Notes under the pieces: model-generated
Told to the model about the DNA's origin: nothing
Database searches by the model: none
The model's input: only the letters and a program-made list of their open reading frames with translations
Assembly: GCF_026625045.1 (NCBI RefSeq)
Contig: NZ_CP113089.1
Location: 868,001-932,000 of the forward strand
Source of the DNA: Microcella daejeonensis
Lineage (GTDB): Bacteria; Actinomycetota; Actinomycetes; Actinomycetales; Microbacteriaceae
Direction of reading: 5' to 3'
Length of the DNA stretch: 64,000 bases
Program-made: the position numbers and the translations under genes
Part shown: in pieces, positions 34,697-44,202 of the stretch
Layout of the letters: each line of letters starts with the position of its first letter
Position numbering within the stretch: position 1 is the stretch's first letter

Positions 34697-36568
34697 CTAC
34701 TTCTTGTCCTTGTCGTCCTCGTCGTCCACGATCTCGGCGTCGACGACGTCGTCATCGTTCGATCCGGCGGGGGCGCCCTCGGCGCCCTCCGCGGAGGAGG
34801 CGTCGGCCGCGGCCGCCTGCGAGGAGGCGTAGATGGCCTCGCCGAGCTTCGACTGCGAGGCGTTGAGCGCGTCGAAGGCGGTCTTCACGGCCGCCTCGTC
34901 GTCACCCGCGAGCGCCGTCTTGAGGGCATCCACATCGGCCTGCACCTCGCCCTTGACGTCGTCGGGCAGCGAGGCCTCGTTCTCCTTGATCAGCTTGTCG
35001 ATCGAGTAGGCGAGCTGCTCGGCGTTGTTGCGCACCTCGGCCGCCTCGCGGCGCTGCTTGTCCTCCGCCGCGTGCTCCTCGGCCTCGCGCACCATGCGCT
35101 CGATGTCCTCCTTGCCGAGCGACGAGCCGCCCGTGATGGTCATCGACTGCTCCTTGCCGGTGCCCTTGTCCTTCGCCGAGACGTGCACGATGCCGTTCGC
35201 GTCGATGTCGAAGGTCACCTCGACCTGCGGAATACCGCGGGGCGCCGGGGCGATGCCGGTGAGCTCGAAGGTGCCGAGGTTCTTGTTGTCGCGGGTGAAC
35301 TCGCGCTCGCCCTGGAAGACCTGGATGGCGACGGAGGGCTGATTGTCGTCCGCCGTCGTGAAGGTCTCGCTGCGCTTGGTCGGGATGGCCGTGTTGCGCT
35401 CGATGAGCTTCGTCATGATGCCGCCCTTGGTCTCGATGCCGAGGCTCAGGGGGGTGACGTCGATGAGCAGCACGTCCTTGCGCTCGCCCTTCAGCACGCC
35501 GGCCTGCAGGGCGGCGCCCACGGCGACGACCTCGTCGGGGTTGACGCTCTTGTTGGGCTCCTTGCCGCCGGTGAGCTTCTTGACGAGCTCGGTGACGGCG
35601 GGCATGCGGGTCGAGCCGCCGACGAGCACGACGTGCGCGATGTCGGCGACCTTGACGCCGGCCTCGCGGATGACGTCGTCGAAGGGCTTCTTGGTGCGGT
35701 CGAGCAGGTCGCTCGTGAGCTCCTCGAACTTGGCGCGGGTGAGCGACTCGTCGAGGTTGGCCGGGCCGTTCTCGGTGAGCGAGAGGTACGGCAGCTGGAT
35801 GTTCGTGCTCATCGAGCCCGAGAGCTCCTTCTTGGCCTGCTCCGCGGCCTCCTTGAGGCGCTGCTTGGCGATCTTGTCGTTCGAGACGTCGACGCCGGTC
35901 GAGTCCTTGAAGCGCTTGATGAGGTAGTCGACGACGCGGGCATCCCAGTCGTCGCCGCCGAGGCGGTTGTCACCGGCGGTCGAGCGCACCTGGATGGTCG
36001 AGAAGTCGTCGTCCTTGCCCACCTCGAGCAGGCTGACGTCGAAGGTTCCGCCACCGAGGTCGAAGACGAGGATGAGCTCGTCCTCCTTGCCCTTGTCGAG
36101 GCCGTAGGCGAGGGCCGCCGCGGTGGGCTCGTTGATGATGCGCAGCACGTTGAGGCCCGAGATCTCGCCGGCCTCCTTCGTGGCCTGGCGCTCGGCGTCG
36201 TTGAAGTACGCGGGAACCGTGATGACCGCGTCGGTCACCGGCTCGCCGAGGTACTGCTCGGCGTCCCGCTTGAGCTTGGCGAGGATGCGGGCCGAGATCT
36301 CCTGCGGGGTGTAGTTCTTGTCGTCCACCGCCTGCTTCCAGTCGGTGCCCATGTGGCGCTTGACGCTCGCGATGGTGCGGTCGACGTTGGTGACGGCCTG
36401 GCGCTTGGCGGTCTCGCCGACGAGCACCTCGCCGTCCTTCGTGAAGGCCACGACGGAGGGGGTGGTGCGGAAGCCCTCGGCGTTCGCGATGACGGTGGGC
36501 TCACCGCCTTCGAGCACGGAGACGACGGAGTTGGTGGTTCCGAGGTCGATACCGACGGCACGAGCCAT
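34697..36568 (-). CDS. dnaK: DnaK (Hsp70) chaperone
   Basis: 623 residues. The nucleotide-binding domain begins [14 protein letters not shown] and includes [11 protein letters not shown] (phosphate loop 2 region) and [10 protein letters not shown]. The linker [15 protein letters not shown] leads to the substrate-binding domain. The C-terminal tail is acidic ([15 protein letters not shown]). DnaK refolds proteins in an ATP cycle with DnaJ and GrpE, encoded next. Ribosome binding site aaggagc. The upstream region holds two HAIR operators and a TTGACA-N17-GAAACT promoter, so the operon should be repressed by HspR. Confidence 0.98.
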   Translation of the reverse strand: MARAVGIDLGTTNSVVSVLEGGEPTVIANAEGFRTTPSVVAFTKDGEVLVGETAKRQAVTNVDRTIASVKRHMGTDWKQAVDDKNYTPQEISARILAKLKRDAEQYLGEPVTDAVITVPAYFNDAERQATKEAGEISGLNVLRIINEPTAAALAYGLDKGKEDELILVFDLGGGTFDVSLLEVGKDDDFSTIQVRSTAGDNRLGGDDWDARVVDYLIKRFKDSTGVDVSNDKIAKQRLKEAAEQAKKELSGSMSTNIQLPYLSLTENGPANLDESLTRAKFEELTSDLLDRTKKPFDDVIREAGVKVADIAHVVLVGGSTRMPAVTELVKKLTGGKEPNKSVNPDEVVAVGAALQAGVLKGERKDVLLIDVTPLSLGIETKGGIMTKLIERNTAIPTKRSETFTTADDNQPSVAIQVFQGEREFTRDNKNLGTFELTGIAPAPRGIPQVEVTFDIDANGIVHVSAKDKGTGKEQSMTITGGSSLGKEDIERMVREAEEHAAEDKQRREAAEVRNNAEQLAYSIDKLIKENEASLPDDVKGEVQADVDALKTALAGDDEAAVKTAFDALNASQSKLGEAIYASSQAAAADASSAEGAEGAPAGSNDDDVVDAEIVDDEDDKDKK

Positions 36569-36603
36569 GAGAGTTGCTCCTTCTAAGATCGGGGGCGCGG
36601 TAA

Positions 36604-36624
36604 CTTGAGCCGCGCAGTGTCAAG
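36604..36624. promoter_or_regulatory. HAIR operator 1 of the dnaK operon
   Basis: cttgagc-N7-tgtcaag, one mismatch per half to HAIR consensus, 35 nt before the dnaK ATG. It overlaps the -10 element, so HspR bound here would block RNA polymerase. Confidence 0.85.
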
Positions 36625-36651
36625 TTTCCCGACCCGCTCGTTTCGTGTCAA
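36623..36651 (-). promoter_or_regulatory. dnaK operon promoter
   Basis: On the minus strand TTGACA (36646-36651), a 17-nt spacer, then GAAACT (36623-36628), which overlaps HAIR 1. The best-formed -35/-10 pair I found in the window. Confidence 0.65.
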
Positions 36652-36666
36652 GTCGAGCGGCCGAAA

Positions 36667-36687
36667 CTTGAGCGGCACCGACTCAAT
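36667..36687. promoter_or_regulatory. HAIR operator 2 of the dnaK operon
   Basis: cttgagc-N7-actcaat, with one mismatch per half. It lies 42 nt from HAIR 1, upstream of the -35 box, so the two sites flank the promoter. Confidence 0.8.
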
Positions 36688-36718
36688 TCTCAGGATGCCG
36701 CCGCCCCTCCTGCACGCA

Positions 36719-36752
36719 GGAGAGGGCCCTGGCCATCGCCAGGACCCTCTCC
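36719..36752 (-). terminator. terminator after the LPXTG protein gene
   Basis: A 15-bp stem with one mismatch (ggagagggccctggc / gccaggaccctctcc) and loop catc, starting 15 nt past the stop. There is no U-tract. It also insulates the dnaK promoter from the long upstream transcript. Confidence 0.75.
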
Positions 36753-36767
36753 GTCCGCCGCTCCCGA

Positions 36768-39700
36768 TCAGACGGTGGCGACCGCTCCGTCCTGCAGCCC
36801 GGTCTCCCGTCGCCGGCGGACCAGCACCGCGCCGCCGCAGAGCAGCGAGAGCCCGAGCAGGATGATGACGGCGAGCGACGCGGTCGCTCCGGTGACCGGC
36901 AGCGCGAGCGTGGTGAAGCCGTCGACCACCGAGGCCGAGCCGAAGGCCGGGAGGTCGATGGACCCGCCCGTCGCGACGGTCTCCCGGTACTCCTCGGCGA
37001 CCGTCGACCGGTCGACCGTGGCCGTGTACCGCCCCGCCGGCAGTCCCTCGAGCGACCAGCGGCCCTGGGAATCGGTCGTGACGGAGATCGTCACGGCACC
37101 GGCCGGCCCCTGCCAGACCACATCGAGACGCACGCCCGGAAGGCCGAGCTCGCCCGGATCGCGCACGCCGTCGCCGTCGGCGTCGTCGAAGACGATGCCG
37201 TCGAGCATCGCGCTTCCGACGACCACGAAGTCGACGTCGTCGCGGATCTCGCCGGCCTCGAGGGTCACGAGCGTCGAGAAGGCCGGGCCTCCGTCGAGGT
37301 CGCTCGCGGGCACGAGGCCGCGGGCCAGGGCATCCGGGCCGTACGAGACGCGCACCTCACCGGCGGGCAGGCCGCCCACGCGGTAGCCGCCGTCGGCTCC
37401 CGTCCGCACCACCACGACGAGGTCGTCGGCGGTGTCGAGAAGGCCGTCGGCGCCGGCGTGACGCACCTCGACCGCGAGGTCGGCGATGCCGGGCTCGTTG
37501 CCCGTGCGCACGCCGTCGCCGTCGACATCGAGCCAGACCAGATCGCCGACGGCGGAGTCGCCGCGGTACCCGAAGTCCTGGTCGAGCCGCTGCTCGCCGT
37601 CGCCGAGCACGACGGCTGAGCGGTCGTCGCCCTCGCCGTCGGGGTCGGCGGTCGAGACGACCCCCGCGGGCACGCCCTCGAGCGCGACGGTGAAGGAGCC
37701 TGCGGGCAGGCGGTCGAGCAGGTACGCGCCGTCGGCATCGGTCGTCGTGGTGAAGACCGCGTCGTCCTCGTTCCCGAGGATGCCGTCCAGCCCGGCCCAG
37801 GTCACGGTGACGACGACGGTCGGGATGCCCGGCTCGCCCTCGTCGCGCAGACCGTCGCCGTCCAGGTCGAGCCACACGGTCGAGCCGATCGCGCCCGTGC
37901 CGATGAAGCCGAAGTCGGCGTCGTCGACCGCGGTCGCGCCCGGCAGGGAGACCACGGTGGTGCGGTCGGCAGCGCCGTCGCGATCCGCGGTCGGCTCGAG
38001 CTCGGCGACGGCGGTGCTCTCATCGACCGTCACGCGGTACTCGCCCGCGGGCAGCCCGATGAAGGAGTAGACCCCGGCCCCGTCGGTGGTGGTCACGAGC
38101 ACGACGTCGTCGGCCGAGCCCTCGACCCCGTCGGGCCCGAACCACAGCAGCTCGACGGAGGCGCCGGGGATGCCGGGCTCCCCGTCGCCTTGCACGCCGT
38201 CGCCGTCGAGGTCGAGCCACACGCGGTCGCCGATGCTGCTGTCGCCGCGGTAGCCGAAGTCGACGTCGAGCCGGCCGCCGTCGAGGGTGAACTCCGCGCT
38301 GCCGTCGGCGAGCTCCCCGGAGCCGTCGAGGTCGTAGGTCGACGCGAACCCGGCGGGCACTCCGCTGTCGACGCTCACCCGGTAGGAGCCCTCGGGCACG
38401 TCGACGACGGCCCAGGCGCCGTCGGCGTCGGTGGTGGTGGTGAAGACGAGGTCGTCCGCCGTCCCCTCGAGGCCGTCGGCCCCGAAGAACAGCACGCGGA
38501 TGCCCACGCCGGGCAGGCCCGGTTCGCCCTCGTCGACCGCTCCGTCGCCGTCGAGATCCCACCACACGAGATCGCCGAGGATCGAGGCGGCGTCGTAGCC
38601 GAAGTCGAGGTCGAGACGCTCATCGCCCGCGCCGAGGGTCACACCCGCCGCGTCGTCGAGGTCGCCATCGAGGTCGTAGCTGTTCACCGCGGCGAGCGGC
38701 AGCCCGCCGGTCACCGTGACGACGTAGTCGCCCGGCAGCAGGCCGTCGAGCGAGTAGAGGCCGTCGGCGTCGGTCGTGACGCCGAACACCGCGTCGTCGC
38801 CGCCCCCGAGCACGCCGTCGGCGCCGAGGCCGATGATCTCGAGGGTCGCGCCGACGATGCCGGGCTCGTCGGCATCGCGCACGCCGTCGCCGTTCCGGTC
38901 GAGCCAGACGAGATCGCCGAGCGAGGCGTCGCCGACGACGCCGAAGTCCTGACCGCGCTCCTGCTCGGCGGCGCCGAGCGACGTCGTCACGGTCGCGCTC
39001 GTCCCGCCGAGCGGGTCGGACGACACGGAGGCGCCGGCCGGCAGCGTCGAGACGGCGACGGAGTACTCGCCGGCGGGCAGGCCCTCGACGAGGTAGGCGC
39101 CCGCGGCGTCGGTCGTGGTGACGGAGGTGAGATTGTCCGCGGTGGTCGCGAGGTCGCCGTCGAATCCGGCCCAGACGAGGGTGACGGTGACGCCGGGCAC
39201 GCCCGGCTCCCCCGCATCGACGCTGCCGTCGCGGTCGCGGTCGAACCAGACGAGGTCGCCGATCGATCCGGTGCCGGCGTACCCGAAGTCGACGTCGCGC
39301 TTCGCAGCACCCTCGGCGAGGGTGCCCTGCCAGCTGCCGTTCGGCGTCGCCGCCCCGCCGTCAAGATCGTAGGAGGGCGTCATCCCCGCGGGCAGGGTCG
39401 ATCCGTCGACCGCGACGCGGAAGAGACCGCCGGGCAGGGTCTCGACCAGGTACGAGCCGTCGGCCGCGGTGGTCGTCGTGCGCACCTCGTCGTCGGCCGT
39501 GCCGAACGCGCCGTCGACGCCCGCGAAAGTGATCGTCACGCCGACGCCGGGGATGCCGGGCTCCCCCGCGTCGTCCGCACCATCGCCGTCCACGTCGAAC
39601 CAGACGCGGTCGCCGATCGAGGCCAGGTCGAGCTCCACCGACACCACGTCGGGGGTGACGTCGTCGTAGGTGCGGTAGGTGATGCCGTCGGTCTGAGAAC

Positions 39701-42700
39701 CCGCGGGCACGCCCGCGTAGGCGATCACGTCGGCGGTGTTGACGACCTCCGCACCCACGACCTCGTCGGTCTCGTCGAGGTCGGCCGGCACGGTGAGGCG
39801 GTAGGTGATGCTCGCGCTCGCTCCGACGGCGAGGGGGCCGGGGATGCTCCACCGGAGGGTTCCATCGGAGGGATCCACGTCGACCGGCACGAAGCTCGGG
39901 GTGCCCACGACCGCGTAGCCCGTGAGGCGGGCATCCGGCGCGTCGGTCACCACGAGGTCGTAGGCCGGCGAGGTGCCCGTGTTGCGCACGGTCAGCGTGT
40001 ACTCGAGCACATCGCCCGGAGCAGCGCGACGGGTGTCGAGGTCGGCGCTCTGGCCGACCACGTCCTTATCGATCACGAGGCGCGGCTCGACGACGGTGAC
40101 GCTCGCGGTCGCCGGAGTGCCGACGCTGTCGAAGTCGGCCGGCTGCGGCACCGTGCTGGGCGGCGCGCTCAGCTCGTTCGTGGTGTTCACGAAGTACCGC
40201 GCGCTGTTCGTCGGGGTCGCCCCCGCCGACACGGCGTCGGTGACGACGCCGGTGTAGACGATGGTCACGATGCGCTCGGCAGGAGCGGCTGCGATGTCGC
40301 CGAGGGAGAACCCGACCGTGCTCGCCGAGCCCGCACCCGTGAAGGTGATGCGCTCGGCGTCCACCGCCGGCGCGCACGCCGCGCTCGCCTGCGCGCAGTC
40401 ATCCGAGACGAACTCGCGGAACGCGACCCCGGTCGGCAGCGTGTCGACGATCGTCGCGTCGTACGAGACGATGCCCGCCGGGATGCTCACCCGCAGCGTG
40501 TACGTCGCGATCTCGCCGATCGTGCGGACGCCCGCGTCGACGCTCTTCGTGAGGCCGAGGCTCGGCGTCCGGACCGTGGAGCTGCTGGTGGCCAGATAGC
40601 CCGAACCTGCGCCACCGCGCGGCGAGACCGTGGTGCGCTCGCCGTCGACGACCCCCGCCAGGGAGGATGCCCGGGTCGTGGCCCGGTTGACGATCTGCCC
40701 GTCGCTCGTCACCGGGTCGGCGACGCGCGCCGGGTAGGTGACGGTGGTGGAGGCGCCCGGCGCGAGGGAGGCGATCGCGAAGGTGATCGTGCGGTCGCCG
40801 CTGCTCCAGACGCCGCCGCCGGGGAGGACGGCGCCGTCGGCCGCCGGGTCGCCCGCCGCGTCGACGGGGATGAGGTCGGTCGGCACGTCGTCGGTCACCA
40901 CGAGGTCGTGCGCGGTGGAGACGTTCGCCGTCGCCGCGTTGCTGACCTGGATCGAGTACTGCACGAGCTGGCCCGGCACCACCCGCCCGGCGGCGGCGTC
41001 GTTGGTCTTGCTCATGGTGATGCTCGGCTCGACGACCTGGACGGTCGGGCTATCGCCGGACGACGTGCGAGGCGTGCCCGCCGCCGTCTCGTAGGCGAGG
41101 GTCGCGGAGTTCGGGATGGTGGTGCCGCGCGTCACCCCGGCGGCCTCCCGGACTCGGGCGGTGATCGTGAGGACGACGGTGTCGTCGCCGCTGTCGGCGG
41201 CGTTGACGTAGGGGTCGGGGGTGATCGCCGCGGTGACGATCTGCCCGCTGACGACCGCGCTCTGCTCGGGACCCCCCGCGACGCGGTAGGTCGGCGTGCC
41301 GATGATCTCGAGACGCCCGTCGACCGTGTCGGTCACTCGCGGACCGTCGTGCAGCGTGGTCCCCTGCGGAATGGTGGCCGTGACGGTGAAGGTCACCTGC
41401 TCGCCGATCGCCGCCTGGGCAGCCGCGGTGTTGCCGCTCTCGGTCACCGCGGTGAGCAGCGTCTTCACGACGGCGGTCGAGGCCGCGCGCACGGTGACCG
41501 CGTCGTCGGCGACGGGGCTGTTCGCCTGCGACTCGAGCGCCGGGTCGATGTTGCTCGAGGGGACGTACTCCGTGACGACGCCCGTGTTCGCGACCACGTC
41601 GTAGCTGCGCACCCCTGCGGTATTCGTGAACTCGTCGCCCGCCGTGACGGTCGCCGGGATGGTGATGCTGTAGGTCACCGCCTCCGTCGCGTCGACGGCG
41701 ACGCTCGGAATCGTCCACTCGATCCAGCGATCGCCCGTCGAGCACACGCCGCCGTCGCTGACGGCGCTGACATCGGCGCACTCGATCCCGGTCGGGAGCA
41801 GGTCGCGGACGCTGACGTCGGCGGCCGTGGCACCCCCGGTGTTGGCGACGGCGACGCTGTACGCGACCACCTCTCCGGCCTGCAGCGCGGTGACCGGGGC
41901 GCCGACGACGCCGTCGACCGAGACCGTGCTCTTGTCGACACCGAGCACGGGTCGCACGAGCTCGGCGTCGGCCTCGTCGCGCAGCTGGAACACGTCGCCC
42001 GCGGTGTTGCGGTACGACATCTTCATGAGGTTGCCGACGACGTCGCCATCCTCGACCGCGTCGGCGGAGGCGACCCGGGAGGTGACGACGACCTCGAAGC
42101 GCTCGCCGACGTCGACCTGCGTGAGATCCCATTCGACGCTCGCGTCACCGGGAGCGCCGGCGAAGACGACGTCGACCTCCGGCACGGTGTTGGCCGCCGT
42201 GTAGTCGAAGCTCTCGAAGACGAACCCGGCGGGCAGGAAGTCGGTGATCGTGTTCTGCAGCGTGTCGAGCGCGCCGGGGAAGGTCGCGCCCAGACGCCAG
42301 CAGACGAGGTCGCCGACCCGGAACCCGCCGGTCGACTCCACGAAGGTCAGGCCCGCGCCGGTGCCGCAATCGATGAGCGCGTCGGACCGTTCGGCCACCA
42401 GCTTGTCGATGGTGACGCCGACGCCCGACTGGCTCGCACTCGAGGCATCGATGATCGAGAACAGCGCCGGGGAGCCGTCGCCGGCGACGATGACGGTCGC
42501 GATGGTCGCGAGGTCGACGGAGTTCGTCCAGCTGTCGTTCGCGCTGACGGGTCCACCCGTCGCGCGGTAGTTCGTGAGGGTGCTCGTCGAGTACTGGATC
42601 GTGGAGACGCCGTTGCGCGCGGTGAAGCCCGGCAGGGTCCAGGTCACGGTCTGCGTGCCGTCGGCGTTGTCCACCGCGGGGCCGTCCGCCGCGGGAACGC

Positions 42701-43964
42701 TGGTCGCGAACTCGAGCCCGTCGGGGATCACGTCGGTGACGGTGATGTCGCCCGTGCTCGTCGCGTACTCGCTCGACTCGATCGTGAGCGTCCAGCCGTC
42801 GAGGGCGTTCTGCTCGATCGCGCCCGAGTCGACCGACTTGCGCACGAGCACGTCCTCCGCCGAGACCGTCTCGGTCGTCTCGTCGGTGTACTCGACGCCG
42901 CGGAACACGCCGCGCAGCAGCGCGTGGTTCTCCAGCGCCTGCTCGTCGCTCGTGAGCGCGCCGGTGTTGTCGTCGAGCGTCGCGGTGGCGTCCGGGCCCC
43001 CGGTGACGACGTTCTCGCGCAGCGGGATGCCCGCGGCGTACTGGATCGTGCGGCTCGCCCCCGCCGCGAGCGCCCCCAGATCGGGCCAGGTCACCCGCGT
43101 GTAGACGCCGAGGGGCAGCGGGCCCGCCCCGTCGGGATCGGCCTCGACGACGATCGCCTCGTCGGGCTCCACGCAGTCGGTGAGCGTCGGGAAGCCCGAG
43201 TCGCCGATGCGGCCGGCGCCGGGGTACTCCTCCGTGCCTGCGGCCGAGTTGTCGACGGGTGCGCAGCCGAGGAATTCGAGGCCCGCCGGCAGGTGGTCGA
43301 CGATCTGGAAGCCGCTGGAGGCGTCGACCGAGTTGTTCACGATCGTGAGGGAGTAGACCGTGATGTGGTCCTGCACGCCGCGCAGCAGCTCCGCCTCGGC
43401 GCTCGGCTCGCTCTTCTCGATGCGGAAGGGCACGAGCGTCGTGCTCGAGCTCGCGTCGTCGAACCCGGTGGATGTCGAGGGAACGACCGCCCCGGTGGCG
43501 GAGTCGAATCGCGGCAGCACCCGGGGGTTGCTGTTCACGTGCGCCTCGGCCGTCCCGCTGAGGACCGCCCCGACCGCGTACGTGCCCGTCGGGTAGTCGA
43601 AGGCGTACTGCACCGACGCGCGCGCCCCGGTCAGCAGGTCGGCGACGTTGGAGAAGATCACCCGGGTGCTGCCGTCGGCGAGCGGGATGCTCGAGCTCAC
43701 GGGCACCGAGGAGCTCGTGACCGTCGCCCCCGGCGGGATCACGTCGCTGAAGCTCAGGTTGTACCCGTCCGGCCCGGTGGACTGCGTCGCCTCGAGCGTG
43801 ACGGAGACGTCGTCCCCGTAGAGCGTCGAGGGGGCGACCGTGCGGCTGAGGGACACATCGGGCGAGCCCGCCGCGAGCGCGGGTGCTGACGGCACGAGCA
43901 GCGATGCGGCGACGACTGCGAGGGCGGTGAGCGCGCTGAGGGCACGGCGGAGCGAATCGGGCAC
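36768..43964 (-). CDS. giant LPXTG cell-wall protein with DUF11-like and SdrD-B-like repeats
   Basis: 2398 residues from GTG. A Sec signal peptide (about 1-32, ending APALAA) leads into several DUF11/isopeptide-type beta modules (35-1440), seen as recurring NTG/LPTG-x-D motifs such as VSVRDLLPTGIECAD and LVVTDAPDAR. Eight SdrD-B-like repeats follow. At the C-terminus LPVTG (2355-2359), a hydrophobic helix and RRRR form a sortase signal, so the protein should be linked to peptidoglycan. It is probably an adhesin or surface filament. No enzymatic domain was found. A -10-like TACATT lies about 107 nt upstream. No sortase gene is in the window. Confidence 0.93.
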   Translation of the reverse strand: MPDSLRRALSALTALAVVAASLLVPSAPALAAGSPDVSLSRTVAPSTLYGDDVSVTLEATQSTGPDGYNLSFSDVIPPGATVTSSSVPVSSSIPLADGSTRVIFSNVADLLTGARASVQYAFDYPTGTYAVGAVLSGTAEAHVNSNPRVLPRFDSATGAVVPSTSTGFDDASSSTTLVPFRIEKSEPSAEAELLRGVQDHITVYSLTIVNNSVDASSGFQIVDHLPAGLEFLGCAPVDNSAAGTEEYPGAGRIGDSGFPTLTDCVEPDEAIVVEADPDGAGPLPLGVYTRVTWPDLGALAAGASRTIQYAAGIPLRENVVTGGPDATATLDDNTGALTSDEQALENHALLRGVFRGVEYTDETTETVSAEDVLVRKSVDSGAIEQNALDGWTLTIESSEYATSTGDITVTDVIPDGLEFATSVPAADGPAVDNADGTQTVTWTLPGFTARNGVSTIQYSTSTLTNYRATGGPVSANDSWTNSVDLATIATVIVAGDGSPALFSIIDASSASQSGVGVTIDKLVAERSDALIDCGTGAGLTFVESTGGFRVGDLVCWRLGATFPGALDTLQNTITDFLPAGFVFESFDYTAANTVPEVDVVFAGAPGDASVEWDLTQVDVGERFEVVVTSRVASADAVEDGDVVGNLMKMSYRNTAGDVFQLRDEADAELVRPVLGVDKSTVSVDGVVGAPVTALQAGEVVAYSVAVANTGGATAADVSVRDLLPTGIECADVSAVSDGGVCSTGDRWIEWTIPSVAVDATEAVTYSITIPATVTAGDEFTNTAGVRSYDVVANTGVVTEYVPSSNIDPALESQANSPVADDAVTVRAASTAVVKTLLTAVTESGNTAAAQAAIGEQVTFTVTATIPQGTTLHDGPRVTDTVDGRLEIIGTPTYRVAGGPEQSAVVSGQIVTAAITPDPYVNAADSGDDTVVLTITARVREAAGVTRGTTIPNSATLAYETAAGTPRTSSGDSPTVQVVEPSITMSKTNDAAAGRVVPGQLVQYSIQVSNAATANVSTAHDLVVTDDVPTDLIPVDAAGDPAADGAVLPGGGVWSSGDRTITFAIASLAPGASTTVTYPARVADPVTSDGQIVNRATTRASSLAGVVDGERTTVSPRGGAGSGYLATSSSTVRTPSLGLTKSVDAGVRTIGEIATYTLRVSIPAGIVSYDATIVDTLPTGVAFREFVSDDCAQASAACAPAVDAERITFTGAGSASTVGFSLGDIAAAPAERIVTIVYTGVVTDAVSAGATPTNSARYFVNTTNELSAPPSTVPQPADFDSVGTPATASVTVVEPRLVIDKDVVGQSADLDTRRAAPGDVLEYTLTVRNTGTSPAYDLVVTDAPDARLTGYAVVGTPSFVPVDVDPSDGTLRWSIPGPLAVGASASITYRLTVPADLDETDEVVGAEVVNTADVIAYAGVPAGSQTDGITYRTYDDVTPDVVSVELDLASIGDRVWFDVDGDGADDAGEPGIPGVGVTITFAGVDGAFGTADDEVRTTTTAADGSYLVETLPGGLFRVAVDGSTLPAGMTPSYDLDGGAATPNGSWQGTLAEGAAKRDVDFGYAGTGSIGDLVWFDRDRDGSVDAGEPGVPGVTVTLVWAGFDGDLATTADNLTSVTTTDAAGAYLVEGLPAGEYSVAVSTLPAGASVSSDPLGGTSATVTTSLGAAEQERGQDFGVVGDASLGDLVWLDRNGDGVRDADEPGIVGATLEIIGLGADGVLGGGDDAVFGVTTDADGLYSLDGLLPGDYVVTVTGGLPLAAVNSYDLDGDLDDAAGVTLGAGDERLDLDFGYDAASILGDLVWWDLDGDGAVDEGEPGLPGVGIRVLFFGADGLEGTADDLVFTTTTDADGAWAVVDVPEGSYRVSVDSGVPAGFASTYDLDGSGELADGSAEFTLDGGRLDVDFGYRGDSSIGDRVWLDLDGDGVQGDGEPGIPGASVELLWFGPDGVEGSADDVVLVTTTDGAGVYSFIGLPAGEYRVTVDESTAVAELEPTADRDGAADRTTVVSLPGATAVDDADFGFIGTGAIGSTVWLDLDGDGLRDEGEPGIPTVVVTVTWAGLDGILGNEDDAVFTTTTDADGAYLLDRLPAGSFTVALEGVPAGVVSTADPDGEGDDRSAVVLGDGEQRLDQDFGYRGDSAVGDLVWLDVDGDGVRTGNEPGIADLAVEVRHAGADGLLDTADDLVVVVRTGADGGYRVGGLPAGEVRVSYGPDALARGLVPASDLDGGPAFSTLVTLEAGEIRDDVDFVVVGSAMLDGIVFDDADGDGVRDPGELGLPGVRLDVVWQGPAGAVTISVTTDSQGRWSLEGLPAGRYTATVDRSTVAEEYRETVATGGSIDLPAFGSASVVDGFTTLALPVTGATASLAVIILLGLSLLCGGAVLVRRRRETGLQDGAVATV
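36940..39625 (-). repeat. eight SdrD-B-like protein repeats
   Basis: Units of about 112-120 codons (337-360 nt) begin with IGDxVWxDxDGDG and contain DxGEPGIPGV, a DADGxY motif and a final DFGY. Anchor positions (the Trp-x-Asp codons) fall near 39605, 39245, 38908, 38555, 38213, 37867, 37527 and 37190. The DxDGDG motifs look like EF-hand-type calcium sites. The units are diverged in sequence, so recent tandem expansion is unlikely. Confidence 0.9.
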
Positions 43965-44070
43965 GACGAAGAACCTCGGATGTTCGGGGCGCTCTGTCGG
44001 GTGCGCCGGGAGTGCGAAGGGTGCGGAGCTCTCAGGAGAGTTCGCGCGACGCGAGCCCCCTGCTCCGCCG

Positions 44071-44076
44071 AATGTA
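44071..44076 (-). promoter_or_regulatory. candidate -10 of the LPXTG protein gene
   Basis: TACATT on the minus strand in an AT-rich patch about 107 nt before the start. No good -35 box; uncertain. Confidence 0.3.
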
Positions 44077-44190
44077 TTTCACATGATCCGCCGTTCGCGA
44101 GCGAAACGCGCGAATGAGCCCCGAAGTGGGGCAGACACCCCCGGACGCCTGCCGCGGTCGCGCCGCTACCGCCCGTTCACTCCTCGCGGG

Positions 44191-44196
44191 TACCGT
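44191..44196 (+). promoter_or_regulatory. -10-like hexamer of leaderless MFS gene
   Basis: TACCGT ends exactly 6 nt before the ATG; spacer gagccc. Confidence 0.5.
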
Positions 44197-44202
44197 GAGC
44201 CC

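Noticed and set aside
36646..36652. Extra HAIR half-site tgtcaag between the two dnaK HAIRs
   Set aside because: It has no partner half at the right distance and is explained as the -35 box TTGACA on the minus strand.
38190..43889. A 1899-codon open frame on the strand opposite the LPXTG protein gene
   Set aside because: Its product is Arg/Gly/Asp/His-rich with no family features. It mirrors the codon pattern of the real gene, which has a signal peptide, repeats and a sortase signal. Long antisense frames are expected at this GC content.
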